From positions 17,291 to 81,290 of the forward strand of contig NZ_LDRU01000033.1 of assembly GCF_001476285.1 (NCBI RefSeq): a DNA stretch of 64,000 nt. The letters are read 5' to 3'. Every line of letters starts with the position of its first letter. The first letter of the stretch is position 1. Origin of the DNA: Microbacterium testaceum. GTDB taxonomy: Bacteria > Actinomycetota > Actinomycetes > Actinomycetales > Microbacteriaceae. The position numbers and the translations under genes were made by a program. The notes under the pieces are model-generated. The model saw nothing but the letters and a program-made list of their open reading frames with translations, had not been told where the DNA came from and searched no databases. Of this stretch, positions 34,996 to 42,938 are shown in pieces.

Positions 34996-36177
34996 TCACG
35001 CCCCCGGGCGCAGCACCACCTTGATGCAGCCGTCCTCCTTCTTCTGGAACGTCTCGTACAGGTCGGGGGCATCCTCCAGCGGCGCGTGGTGGGTCACCAG
35101 ATCCATCACTCCGAGAGGGTCGGCGGGGTCCTCGACCAGCGGTAGCAGGTCGTCGATCCAGCGCTTGACGTTGCACTGTCCCATGCGCAGGTTCAGCTGC
35201 TTGTCGAACATCGTCTTCATCGGCAGGATGTCGGCCTCGCCCGCGTACACGCCGCTGAGCGACACCGTGCCGCCGCGCCGCACGAGGTCGATCGAGGCGT
35301 ACACCGCCGCGAGCCGGTCGATCCCGGCCTTGTCCATGAGCTTCCGCGCGAAGGAGTCGGGCAGCAGGCCGACGGCGTTCTGCGCCAGCTTGGCGCCGCC
35401 GTTGCCGTGCGCCTCCATGCCGACGGCATCCACGACCCCGTCGGCTCCGCGCCCCTCGGTGAGGTCGATCAGTTCGTCGACGACCGTGTCGGTCAGGTCG
35501 TAGGTCAGGATGCCGTGCCGCTCGGCCATCGCCCGCCGTTCGGGCTCGGGCTCGATGGCGAGCACCCGATAACCGAGGTGCACGCCGATGCGGGCGGCGA
35601 ACTGTCCGACCGGGCCGAGGCCCATGACCGCGAGCGTGCCGCCCTCGGGGACGTTGGCGTACTGCACGCCCTGCCAGGCGGTGGGCACGATGTCGCTGAG
35701 GAACAGATACCGGTCGTCGGGCAGGTCGTCGCCGACGCGGATGTGGTTGTAATCCGCGAGCGGGACGCGCAGGTACTCCGCCTGGCCGCCCGGCACCTGA
35801 CCGTAGAGCTTCGTGTAGCCGAAGAGCGCCGCGCCGCTGCCGTACTCGCGCACCTGCGTCGTCTCGCATTGCGACTGCAGTCCGCGGCGGCACATGAAGC
35901 AGTGCCCGCACGAGATGTTGAACGGCACGACGACGCGATCGCCGACCGCGAGGTTCGTGACGGCCGAGCCGACCTCGACGACGACGCCCATCGGCTCGTG
36001 GCCGAGGACGTCGCCTCTGTCGATGAACGGGCCGAAGAGTTCGTAGAGGTGCAGGTCGGAGCCGCAGATCGCCGTCGAGGTGATCTTCACGATCGCGTCG
36101 GTCGGTTCGAGGATCTCGGGGTCGGGGACCTCCTCGACGCTCACGTTTCGCGTGCCCTGCCAGGTCAGTGCCTTCAT
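34996..36177 (-). CDS. Zinc-dependent alcohol dehydrogenase (formaldehyde-dehydrogenase-like)
   Basis: The 393-residue medium-chain dehydrogenase has the catalytic Zn Cys in AICGSDLHLY, GHEPMGVVVEVG, the structural-Zn Cys cluster CGHCFMCRRGLQSQC and the NAD loop VMGLGPVGQFAARIG. The long form with DAVGMEAHG resembles glutathione-independent formaldehyde dehydrogenase-like enzymes often found in actinobacteria. The substrate is unknown. It starts at ATG 36177, 86 bases from the glycosyltransferase gene in the same direction; whether they share a transcript is unclear. Confidence 0.85.
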   Translation of the reverse strand: MKALTWQGTRNVSVEEVPDPEILEPTDAIVKITSTAICGSDLHLYELFGPFIDRGDVLGHEPMGVVVEVGSAVTNLAVGDRVVVPFNISCGHCFMCRRGLQSQCETTQVREYGSGAALFGYTKLYGQVPGGQAEYLRVPLADYNHIRVGDDLPDDRYLFLSDIVPTAWQGVQYANVPEGGTLAVMGLGPVGQFAARIGVHLGYRVLAIEPEPERRAMAERHGILTYDLTDTVVDELIDLTEGRGADGVVDAVGMEAHGNGGAKLAQNAVGLLPDSFARKLMDKAGIDRLAAVYASIDLVRRGGTVSLSGVYAGEADILPMKTMFDKQLNLRMGQCNVKRWIDDLLPLVEDPADPLGVMDLVTHHAPLEDAPDLYETFQKKEDGCIKVVLRPGA

Positions 36178-36263
36178 GGTGGTGCCTCTCGTTCCGGGGG
36201 ACGGCCAGTCTGCGCGGCGGTCCGAGAGTGGCCGAGGTGGTTGACGGACCCCCGCCCGATGGG

Positions 36264-36983
36264 TCAGGCACCCGGTGCCGCGAGCGGCGGCGCATCGACC
36301 CACGCGTGCACTCGGCGCAGGAACGCGGCGTACCCGCCGGGGGTGCGCCCCATGAATCGGCCCGACGTCTCGACCTCGTGCACGTCGCTCGCACGTTCGC
36401 GCGCGCCGAGAGCCCGCACCGCGCGCACGAGGGCGACGTCCTCGTGCTCGACGAGATCCCGGATGCCACCGGCCTCGACGTACGTGCTCGCGCGCACGCC
36501 GAGATTGGCCCCGTGCACGTTGCCCGGCGGCCGACCGCGCTCGTGCGTGGCTCGCCAGTACGCCGCGTGGCGGGCGCTGAGGTCGGCGAAGTCGGGGCGG
36601 ACCGTGCCGAGGACGAGGTCGATCCCGGCATCCATCAGCTCGAGCTGGTGCGTGATCCAGTCGCGCGGCACGATGGTGTCGGCATCCGTCATCGCGATCC
36701 ACGTGTCGCCCGGGGCCGAATCGAGGGACGCGAGCGCGTGCGCGACACCTGTGCGGCGGGCGGTTCCGACGTTGCGCGCCGAGATCTCGAGCGCCTGCAC
36801 CGGCCACCGCCGCGTCTGCAGGCCCGTGGTGTCGCTGCATGCGTCGAGCACGACGACGATCGTCGCCGAGAGATCCGGCTCGCGTTCGCGCGCGTGCGCC
36901 ATCGCCCGGGTGACCGAGGCGAGGCAGCGCCCGATCAGCGCCTCCTCGTCGTGCGCGGGGATCACCACGGCCACCGCCCTCAC
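36264..36983 (-). CDS. Family 2 glycosyltransferase
   Basis: The 239-residue GT-A protein shows VAVVIPAHDEEALIGRCLASV at the start, a diphosphate-binding MTDADTIVPRDWI (DxD-type) in the middle and NVHGANLGVRASTYVEAGG before the acceptor region. No transmembrane segment is seen, so it is soluble or peripheral. Its ATG overlaps the stop of the PIG-L/methyltransferase gene, and an acyl-CoA-dehydrogenase-like gene precedes that, so the three are one operon. The sugar donor and acceptor are unknown; the combination of GT2, deacetylase and NodS-like methyltransferase suggests an amino-sugar product. Confidence 0.82.
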   Translation of the reverse strand: MRAVAVVIPAHDEEALIGRCLASVTRAMAHAREREPDLSATIVVVLDACSDTTGLQTRRWPVQALEISARNVGTARRTGVAHALASLDSAPGDTWIAMTDADTIVPRDWITHQLELMDAGIDLVLGTVRPDFADLSARHAAYWRATHERGRPPGNVHGANLGVRASTYVEAGGIRDLVEHEDVALVRAVRALGARERASDVHEVETSGRFMGRTPGGYAAFLRRVHAWVDAPPLAAPGA

Positions 36984-38398
36984 GGCACGAGTCCGGTCTC
37001 GGTCGCCACCGACCGCGCTCCCGGACGCGCGAAGACCTCGAGCACGAAGTCCTCCTCTTCGTGGCGCACCAGGCGCACGAGATCGGGTCGCGCGGCGAGA
37101 GCGTCGTGCACGTCGTCACCGGTCCACGGGTACTCGGCGACCGGATGCCGCCAGTGACAGGCCACGAGATGACCGTCCTCGCTCAACGAGCCGACGCTCG
37201 CGGTGAGACCGCGGCCGAGATCGTCACCGGCCCAGTAGTACGCGACTTCCGACAGCACGGCGAGGTCGAACTCCCCCTCGGGCCAGTCGCCGGGGAGCGT
37301 CGCGCGGCGCAGCTCGACGTGCCCCTGCCCCGCCAGGCGTGTGCGGGCCCGGTCGAGCGCGGCGGCAGCCAGGTCGACCGCGAGCACCCGATCGCACCGC
37401 TCGGCGAGCGCGGCCGTCAGCGCTCCGGTCGAGCACCCCGCTTCGAACGCCGAGCGGTAGCGGCGGCGGGGCAGGGCGGCGAGCACCGCGGCTCGTTTGC
37501 GCTCCTCGTACCAGCGCGAGTCGAAGCCCCACGGGTCGTCGTGTCGCGCGTACATGTCGTCGAAGTAGTCCTGCCCGACGGAGGGTCGCTCAGCGGATGC
37601 CGTGCCGACGTCCGGGGCCTCCTCTCCGGCAGGGCCCGGAACCGCGGCGGGGGCCGGGACCGGGGCGAAGAACACCTCGCTGTCGCGGACGAAGTGCGCA
37701 CGCATGCGGGCGTGGATCATCTCCTCGTCGCCGGGAGCGGACGACAGCGGGAGGATCTGGCTCGCGTGCGCGGCGAGCGCTCGGGTCTTGGCATCCTGAG
37801 CCTCCGGGGCGAGGGGCAGGCGCTCGGCCCGATCCCACGGCACATCGTCGGGGCCGCCCCAGTGCCAGAGCCAGATGGGGAACGCGCGCGAGCGTACCTG
37901 CCGCGCGGCGCAGACCTCCTCGACGACCTCTCCCACGACGCGGTGATCGCGATGCCCGTCGCCTCGCCACGGCGACAGCACGAGCACGCGATGCGGACCC
38001 GCGCGGTCGAGGGCGTCGCGAAGCGCCGCGGCGATCGTGTCGCGATGCTGGTCCGTCCCCCCGTCGGGCAGCCCGAGGAAGATCGCCGGCTCGACCAGAC
38101 CGAGGATGTCGGCCGCCTCGAACACCTCCCGACGGCGGCGCAACGCCAGCGTCGCGGGGCTGTGCGTGGGCGAGTCGGGGTGGGATCCTTCGCCGTCGGT
38201 CACGACGAGGAGGTCGATCGGGATGCCGCGGCTCGCCGCCGTCGCCAGCAGACCCGCCGCGCCGAGGCTCTCGTCGTCGGGGTGCGCAGCGACCACGATC
38301 ACCCGATCGACGTCGAGGTCGAGCGCGGGGATGTCGCGGCGGAGAGCGGCGGTCCAGACGTCCTCGTCCGTGCCGGGATCACGGTGGTCGAAGCTCAC
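36980..38398 (-). CDS. PIG-L deacetylase fused to NodS-like SAM methyltransferase
   Basis: The 472-residue fusion has an N-terminal PIG-L (LmbE) deacetylase with the Zn motif AHPDDE at residues 38-43 and HRDH about 100 residues later, then a Pro/Ala linker (about residues 240-262), then a NodS-type methyltransferase (DPWGFDSRWYEERKRAAVLAA, SAM loop FEAGCSTGALT). PIG-L removes N-acetyl groups from sugars; NodS methylates the freed amine in Nod-factor synthesis. Having both in one chain next to a GT2 points to deacetylation followed by methylation of one amino-sugar conjugate. The GTG start at 38398 overlaps the stop of the upstream gene; the adjacent GTG at 38401 is possible too. Confidence 0.82.
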   Translation of the reverse strand: MSFDHRDPGTDEDVWTAALRRDIPALDLDVDRVIVVAAHPDDESLGAAGLLATAASRGIPIDLLVVTDGEGSHPDSPTHSPATLALRRRREVFEAADILGLVEPAIFLGLPDGGTDQHRDTIAAALRDALDRAGPHRVLVLSPWRGDGHRDHRVVGEVVEEVCAARQVRSRAFPIWLWHWGGPDDVPWDRAERLPLAPEAQDAKTRALAAHASQILPLSSAPGDEEMIHARMRAHFVRDSEVFFAPVPAPAAVPGPAGEEAPDVGTASAERPSVGQDYFDDMYARHDDPWGFDSRWYEERKRAAVLAALPRRRYRSAFEAGCSTGALTAALAERCDRVLAVDLAAAALDRARTRLAGQGHVELRRATLPGDWPEGEFDLAVLSEVAYYWAGDDLGRGLTASVGSLSEDGHLVACHWRHPVAEYPWTGDDVHDALAARPDLVRLVRHEEEDFVLEVFARPGARSVATETGLVP

Positions 38399-39495
38399 CA
38401 CGCGCCCCTCCCCGCCGCGACGTCGCCGCCGATCCTCGCGAGGTCGCGGTCGGCGTGGTGCTGCCGGACGTACACCTGCATGTCGGCCACGCGCCGCGCG
38501 TGCGCCGCATCGGCGACGAGCGGGCCGGGTCCGAGCGCATGAGCCGCCTCGGTGAGCGTCGTCTCGACCGCGTCGGCGACCACCTGGCGCGCACGGTTCG
38601 CCCGCAGACCCTCGGATGCCGAGCTCCCCCCGTCGAACACCGTCGCCGTCTCGACGAGCACGGCGCGTGCCGCCCACAGGGCGACGTCGGCGCGGCCGAG
38701 GTGCACGCGCGCGAGCTGGTCGGCGCGCTCCCCCGCCGCGGCCTCGGCGAGCGCGTCGAGCAGGGGAACGGCGCCGCCCCACCAGCACGCCGCGACGCCC
38801 ACGCCGCCGTGCGCGAAGCCCGGACGGCGCAGATACCACCCGGCATCCCCCACCGGGACGGCCGGAGCTCGGTCGACGTCGATGGGCGCGCTCACGACGC
38901 GGTCGAGCCCGCGGGCGTGCCACGGTCCGGAGCGGGCCGTGACGGCGGGATGCCGGAGGTCGAGCGCGAAGAGCTGCCGACGGTCCTCGTCGATCCAGGC
39001 GGTCACCAGCGCGTGGTCGAGGTCGGCGGCGAGGGAACACCACGGTTTCGTGCCGTGCAGCGTCCAGGTGCCGGCATCCTGTGTCGCCAACAGCCGCACA
39101 CCGGGGCCCTCCGCGGCGAAGACGCCCCACGACCCGCTCGTGTCGACGTCGGGTGCGAAGCCGGCCGCGGCGGCCTCGTCGAGGATCGCCAGGGCGTCGA
39201 GGTGCGGCTCCAGCATCCGCGCCGCGGCGACGTCGCGCGCGGCGACCGAAGCGAGCAGCTCCCACGTCGGTGCGCGCGTGGAGGGCCGCGGGACGCCGGT
39301 GATCCAGGCGAGCGTGGCGGCGAGGTCGGTGCCGAGGTCGCCGACGGCATCCGCCCCGGTCAGCGTCGCACGCACGTCGTCGAGGCCGGGGGCGTCGGGC
39401 GGGAACAAGAGGGGGAAGCGGGGATGGTCGCCGTCGGTCACGCGCGCCAGGTTCCGCGGCCAGGTCGGTTCGAGCCAGATCCTTGACACGGCCAC
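38395..39495 (-). CDS. Acyl-CoA-dehydrogenase-like flavoprotein
   Basis: The 366-residue protein is a shortened acyl-CoA dehydrogenase relative: GTWTLHGTKPWCSLA resembles the flavin-binding middle domain, and the C-terminal half is helical (ALWAARAVLVETATVFDGG, QVYVRQHHADRDLARIG). I do not see a clear catalytic base. It is the first gene of the cluster that continues with the PIG-L/NodS fusion and GT2. The start is uncertain: GTG 39495 is given, GTG 39489 and an internal GTG near 39441 are alternatives. A role in modifying an acyl chain of the product is a guess. Confidence 0.72.
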   Translation of the reverse strand: MAVSRIWLEPTWPRNLARVTDGDHPRFPLLFPPDAPGLDDVRATLTGADAVGDLGTDLAATLAWITGVPRPSTRAPTWELLASVAARDVAAARMLEPHLDALAILDEAAAAGFAPDVDTSGSWGVFAAEGPGVRLLATQDAGTWTLHGTKPWCSLAADLDHALVTAWIDEDRRQLFALDLRHPAVTARSGPWHARGLDRVVSAPIDVDRAPAVPVGDAGWYLRRPGFAHGGVGVAACWWGGAVPLLDALAEAAAGERADQLARVHLGRADVALWAARAVLVETATVFDGGSSASEGLRANRARQVVADAVETTLTEAAHALGPGPLVADAAHARRVADMQVYVRQHHADRDLARIGGDVAAGRGAW

Positions 39496-39578
39496 GCATC
39501 CCGGGCAGGCGCTGCCCGACGCCCACCGGTTGGGCTCCGGGCCCGCGCCGAGCTCGTACCGTCAGGCGGAGATCACAG

Positions 39579-39618
39579 CCGACACGCCGCCCACCGGCCA
39601 CCCCGCACGGCGTGTCGC
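39579..39618. repeat. Palindromic repeat family C, copy 2
   Basis: GACACGCCG (39581-39589) and CGGCGTGTC (39608-39616) repeat the stem of the element at 34921-34962, with the same flanking GCC before and a CCCCGC-like run before the right arm. Confidence 0.55.
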
Positions 39619-39624
39619 CCACCG

Positions 39625-39697
39625 ACTCCGCACGACGGCACACCACCCACCCGCCGAACGGCCGCGAGTCGTCCCCCAACTCCGCACGACGGCACAC
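39625..39697. repeat. Direct repeat pair in a 250-base intergenic stretch
   Basis: ACTCCGCACGACGGCACAC occurs at 39625-39643 and identically at 39679-39697. With the palindrome just before it, it fills most of the gap 39496-39745 between two minus-strand genes. No promoter was recognised there. Confidence 0.6.
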
Positions 39698-39745
39698 CCA
39701 CGGCACCACTGAGCCCTCACCGGCACGGACAACGGATGCCGCGGA

Positions 39746-40912
39746 TCAGCGGTGCAGCACGCGCTTGCGCAGGAGGGCGTCGAGGTGGGCGACGTGGAGC
39801 AGCAGGGCGGGGAACGACGCCGACAGCCCCTTCCGCGGCAGACGATCGAGCGCGGGCTCGTCGGCGGGCAGCCGATCCTGCTGGCCCCGGACCAACCGCC
39901 GCACCGCGTTCAGCAGCGCCATGGGGTGGGTGTCGAGGGCGCTGTGCCCGTTGTGGATGCGCACGAGGGTGGCATCCGGAGCCGCCGCGACCACGCGCTC
40001 GGCGATCGCTGACGGGGTGCGCAGATCGCGGTCGCCCGAGAGCACGACGAGCGGCCAGTCGAAGGAACGCACCGCCTCGATGAGGTCGTACGGCTCCCCG
40101 ACGAACGCCGGATACCGCGACGCCAGCGGGAGATAGGTGCGGGCCGGGTCGAGCGGGTGCCCGTCGGGGGTGCCGCCGTATCCCAGCTCGCGGAAGGCGA
40201 TCGTGCCGACGAGGTCGAACTCGTAGATGCCCGGGAAGCGCGCGATCTCGGCGCCGCGCGTGGCGTAGGCGCCCAGCGCCCGCCACGCGAAGCCGGGCTC
40301 GTGCCGCACGAGCGGATGCACGAGGTCGGGACCACCCAGCTCGTACGCGGCACGCACGATGTCGAGCACGACTCGTTCCGAGACGCCGGCGGACACGAGA
40401 CGCCTGACCCCGCGCGCCATGTCGTCGTCGGCATCCCAGAACAGCCCCCGCAGGCACGCGCGCTCGATGTCGATGTCGTGCGCCGACTGCAGGGCGGAGT
40501 CGAGCAGCATCGCCGAGACGCGTTCCGGATGCCGTGCCCCGAACGCCATGGCCAGGTAGCTGCCGTACGACGAGCCGACGATCACCGCGCGGTCGATGCC
40601 CTCGGCGTCGAGGACGGCCGCGAGATCATCGAGCACAGCGGTGATGCGCATCGCCGGGGGCGGCAGCGCACGCCCCTCGAGGTCGTGGCGCGAGCGGCCG
40701 ACGCCCCGATGCTCGACCATGATCAGGTCGAGGCCGCCGCGGGCCGCCCAGCGACGCAGACCCCGATAGGGCAGGACCGATGCGAGCCCGGGGCCGCCCG
40801 GGATCACGAGAACGGGGGTCGCGCCGCGCGGTCCCGAGCGCACGTAGGCGAGGTCGAACGCCGGGGCCCCGTCGGCGGCGGGGCGCCGAACCCGGCGGAC
40901 GTTCTCGCGCAT
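39746..40912 (-). CDS. Alpha/beta hydrolase, proline-iminopeptidase-like
   Basis: The 388-residue protein has an alpha/beta-hydrolase fold with oxyanion region VIPGGPGLASVLP, MVEHRGVGRS, nucleophile Ser in IVGSSYGSYLA, acid Asp in VVLSGDRDLRTP and His in HNGHSALDTHP. The GGPG motif and the cap domain between nucleophile and acid are typical of prolyl aminopeptidase (S33) relatives. It may cleave N-terminal Pro or a small ester. No signal peptide is seen. ATG 40912 is preferred because the following residues start the fold; the longer open frame upstream overlaps the next gene's control region. Confidence 0.82.
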   Translation of the reverse strand: MRENVRRVRRPAADGAPAFDLAYVRSGPRGATPVLVIPGGPGLASVLPYRGLRRWAARGGLDLIMVEHRGVGRSRHDLEGRALPPPAMRITAVLDDLAAVLDAEGIDRAVIVGSSYGSYLAMAFGARHPERVSAMLLDSALQSAHDIDIERACLRGLFWDADDDMARGVRRLVSAGVSERVVLDIVRAAYELGGPDLVHPLVRHEPGFAWRALGAYATRGAEIARFPGIYEFDLVGTIAFRELGYGGTPDGHPLDPARTYLPLASRYPAFVGEPYDLIEAVRSFDWPLVVLSGDRDLRTPSAIAERVVAAAPDATLVRIHNGHSALDTHPMALLNAVRRLVRGQQDRLPADEPALDRLPRKGLSASFPALLLHVAHLDALLRKRVLHR

Positions 40913-40962
40913 GCTCAGCACGCTACCCGTCCGCGCGGCGCCCGCGGGCGCGGGCGTCGACC

Positions 40963-41802
40963 TCACGCGGGGACGGTGGGTCCGACCACGGCCAGCAGGC
41001 GCAGTTTCTCCGCGCTCTCGCTGCCGGGTGCCGCGGTGTAGACGAGCAGCGAGTGGCTCGTTCCCGGATCGATCAACGTCTGGCAGTGCACCTCGATCTC
41101 CCCCACCGTCGGATGAAGGAAGTGCTTGGTGTCGGCTGGTCTGAGGCCCACCTCGTGGCGCGCCCACAGCTCGCGGAACTCCTCGCTGCGTCGCAGCAGG
41201 TCCTCGGCGAGGCCGGCGGCGCGGGAGCCGGGTCCGCGCCGACCGACGATCTCGCGGAGCCCTGAGGCGAAGAGACGGCTGAGGAACGCGTGATCGTCGG
41301 GGAGGTAGAGCGAGCGCGACGCGGGGTCGACGAACCAGCGGTAGCCGAGGCTCCGCATCGGGCCGCGGCGGAGGGCCGCGTCTCCCATCAACGCCAGGCC
41401 GAGGCGGGACTGGCGCAATGTCTCGCCGAGCTCGGTGACGACCTCTGCCGGGGTGTCGTCCAGGCGGTCGAGGACGCGCAGCAGACCCGGGCTGATGTGC
41501 TCCCCGCCCAGCCCGTGCTCGGAGGGCACGTGACCCGCCAGGTGGAACAGGTGATCGCGTTCGGCGCGCGACAGGTGCAGTCCCTGAGCGATGGATGCCA
41601 ACATCTGCTCGGACGGCTGGGGTCCGCGCTCCCGCTCCAGCCGCGCGTAGTAGTCGGTCGACATGTGGCTCAAGGCGGCCGCTTCTTCGCGCCGCAGCCC
41701 TCGGGTGCGCCGCCGCGCGCCGCGCGGGAGTCCCACATCCTCGGGCTGCAGCGCCTCGCGGCGGGTGCGCAGGAAGTCCGCCAGCGCGGCTCGATCGATC
41801 AC
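40963..41802 (-). CDS. Helix-turn-helix regulator with MmyB-type ligand domain
   Basis: The 279-residue protein has an N-terminal XRE-type HTH (LADFLRTRREAL, GLRREEAAALSHMSTDYYARLERERG) and the MmyB-like/MLTR C-terminal PAS-like domain (LGYRWFVDPASRSLYLPDDH, HEVGLRPADTKHFLHPTVGEIEVH), thought to bind a fatty-acid-like ligand. GTG 41802 follows AGGA at the right distance. It is divergent from an SDR gene, the standard layout in which such regulators control a neighbouring dehydrogenase. Confidence 0.87.
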   Translation of the reverse strand: MIDRAALADFLRTRREALQPEDVGLPRGARRRTRGLRREEAAALSHMSTDYYARLERERGPQPSEQMLASIAQGLHLSRAERDHLFHLAGHVPSEHGLGGEHISPGLLRVLDRLDDTPAEVVTELGETLRQSRLGLALMGDAALRRGPMRSLGYRWFVDPASRSLYLPDDHAFLSRLFASGLREIVGRRGPGSRAAGLAEDLLRRSEEFRELWARHEVGLRPADTKHFLHPTVGEIEVHCQTLIDPGTSHSLLVYTAAPGSESAEKLRLLAVVGPTVPA

Positions 41803-41953
41803 GTCGTCCTGTCTACCGTCCCGGATCGCCGCGAACCAGGGCGCGCCGATCCCCCTCTGCCGTGCCGTGTCCTCGCGAGCCGGGGATCGACAGGCCCTGC
41901 CTCCGCCCGGTCGACCGCGTGAGGCTGAGACGACGAACCTCGAAGGAGACCTC

Positions 41954-42889
41954 ATGACCCGCGACATCCCCCTCCCGTCCCTCACCGGCAAGCGCGCCGT
42001 CCTGACCGGCGGCAGCGACGGCATGGGACTCGTCATCGCCGAGCGACTCGCGGCCGCCGGGGCCGACCTCGTGCTTCCCGTCCGCAACCGGGAGAAGGGC
42101 GAGCGGGCGGCGCGTGGCATCCGGAACCGTCACCCGGAAGCCCGGATCGCGGTGCACGACCTCGACCTCGCATCGCTCGGGTCGGTCGCGACGTTCGCTG
42201 CCGTCATGGAGGACGAGGGGATGCCGGTGCACCTGCTCGTCAACAACGCCGGGGTCATGACCCCACCGTCCCGGCAGACGACCGTCGACGGGCACGAGCT
42301 GCAGTTCGGGACGAATCACCTCGGCCACGTCGCCCTGGTGGGGCACCTGATGCCGCTGCTGAAGGCCGGAGGAGCGCGCGTCGTCAGCCAGGTGAGCATC
42401 GCCGCCGCTCGCGGGCGCATCGCGTGGGACGACCTCGAAAGCGAGAGGAACTACGACGGGCAGCGCGCGTACGCGGCGTCGAAGATCGCGCTCGGCCTGT
42501 TCGCGCGCGAGCTCGACGAGAGGTCACGGCGCGAGGGGTGGGGCGTGCGCAGCGTCGTCTCGCATCCCGGCGTCGCGCCGACGAGCCTGCTCGCCGCCCG
42601 CCCCGAGATCGGCCGCGCCACTGACACCATGGGCGTGCGGGTGATCCGCTGGATGTCGGCGCGCGGGCTGCTCGTGGGCACCGCGGCCACGGCCGCTCTG
42701 CCGGCGCTGCTCGCGGCCACCACCGACGACCCGCGCAGCGATCTGCTCTACGGCCCGAGCGGCGTCGGCCACCTCGGTGGGGCGCCGGGGACGCATCCGC
42801 TGTACCGTCCGCTGCGCGACCTCGACGAGGCGGCGCGCGTCTGGGACACGTCGCTCGAGCTCGCGGGGGTACGTGCCGGTTCGCTATGA
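41954..42889 (+). CDS. Short-chain dehydrogenase/reductase (atypical, retinol-dehydrogenase-like)
   Basis: The 311-residue protein has TGGSDGMGLVIAERLA as nucleotide loop, NNAGVM, the substrate-loop GTNHLGHVAL, Ser in SQVSIAA and the YxxxK pair in AYAASKIAL. It is longer than a classical SDR and has a C-terminal extension ending DTSLELAGVRAGSL. Arg in VRNREKGERAARG after the second strand suggests NADPH preference. AAGGAG lies before ATG 41954. A divergent MmyB-type regulator (40963-41802) probably controls it. The substrate is unknown. Confidence 0.85.
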   Translation: MTRDIPLPSLTGKRAVLTGGSDGMGLVIAERLAAAGADLVLPVRNREKGERAARGIRNRHPEARIAVHDLDLASLGSVATFAAVMEDEGMPVHLLVNNAGVMTPPSRQTTVDGHELQFGTNHLGHVALVGHLMPLLKAGGARVVSQVSIAAARGRIAWDDLESERNYDGQRAYAASKIALGLFARELDERSRREGWGVRSVVSHPGVAPTSLLAARPEIGRATDTMGVRVIRWMSARGLLVGTAATAALPALLAATTDDPRSDLLYGPSGVGHLGGAPGTHPLYRPLRDLDEAARVWDTSLELAGVRAGSL

Positions 42890-42938
42890 ATCACGAGCTC
42901 TCGGCGCCGTGACCCCCGGGGGTCCGTAGGCTCCCCTC

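Noticed and set aside
36178..36263. Possible promoter or operator between the alcohol dehydrogenase and glycosyltransferase genes
   Set aside because: No clean dyad or -35/-10 pair was seen; the genes may simply be read through.
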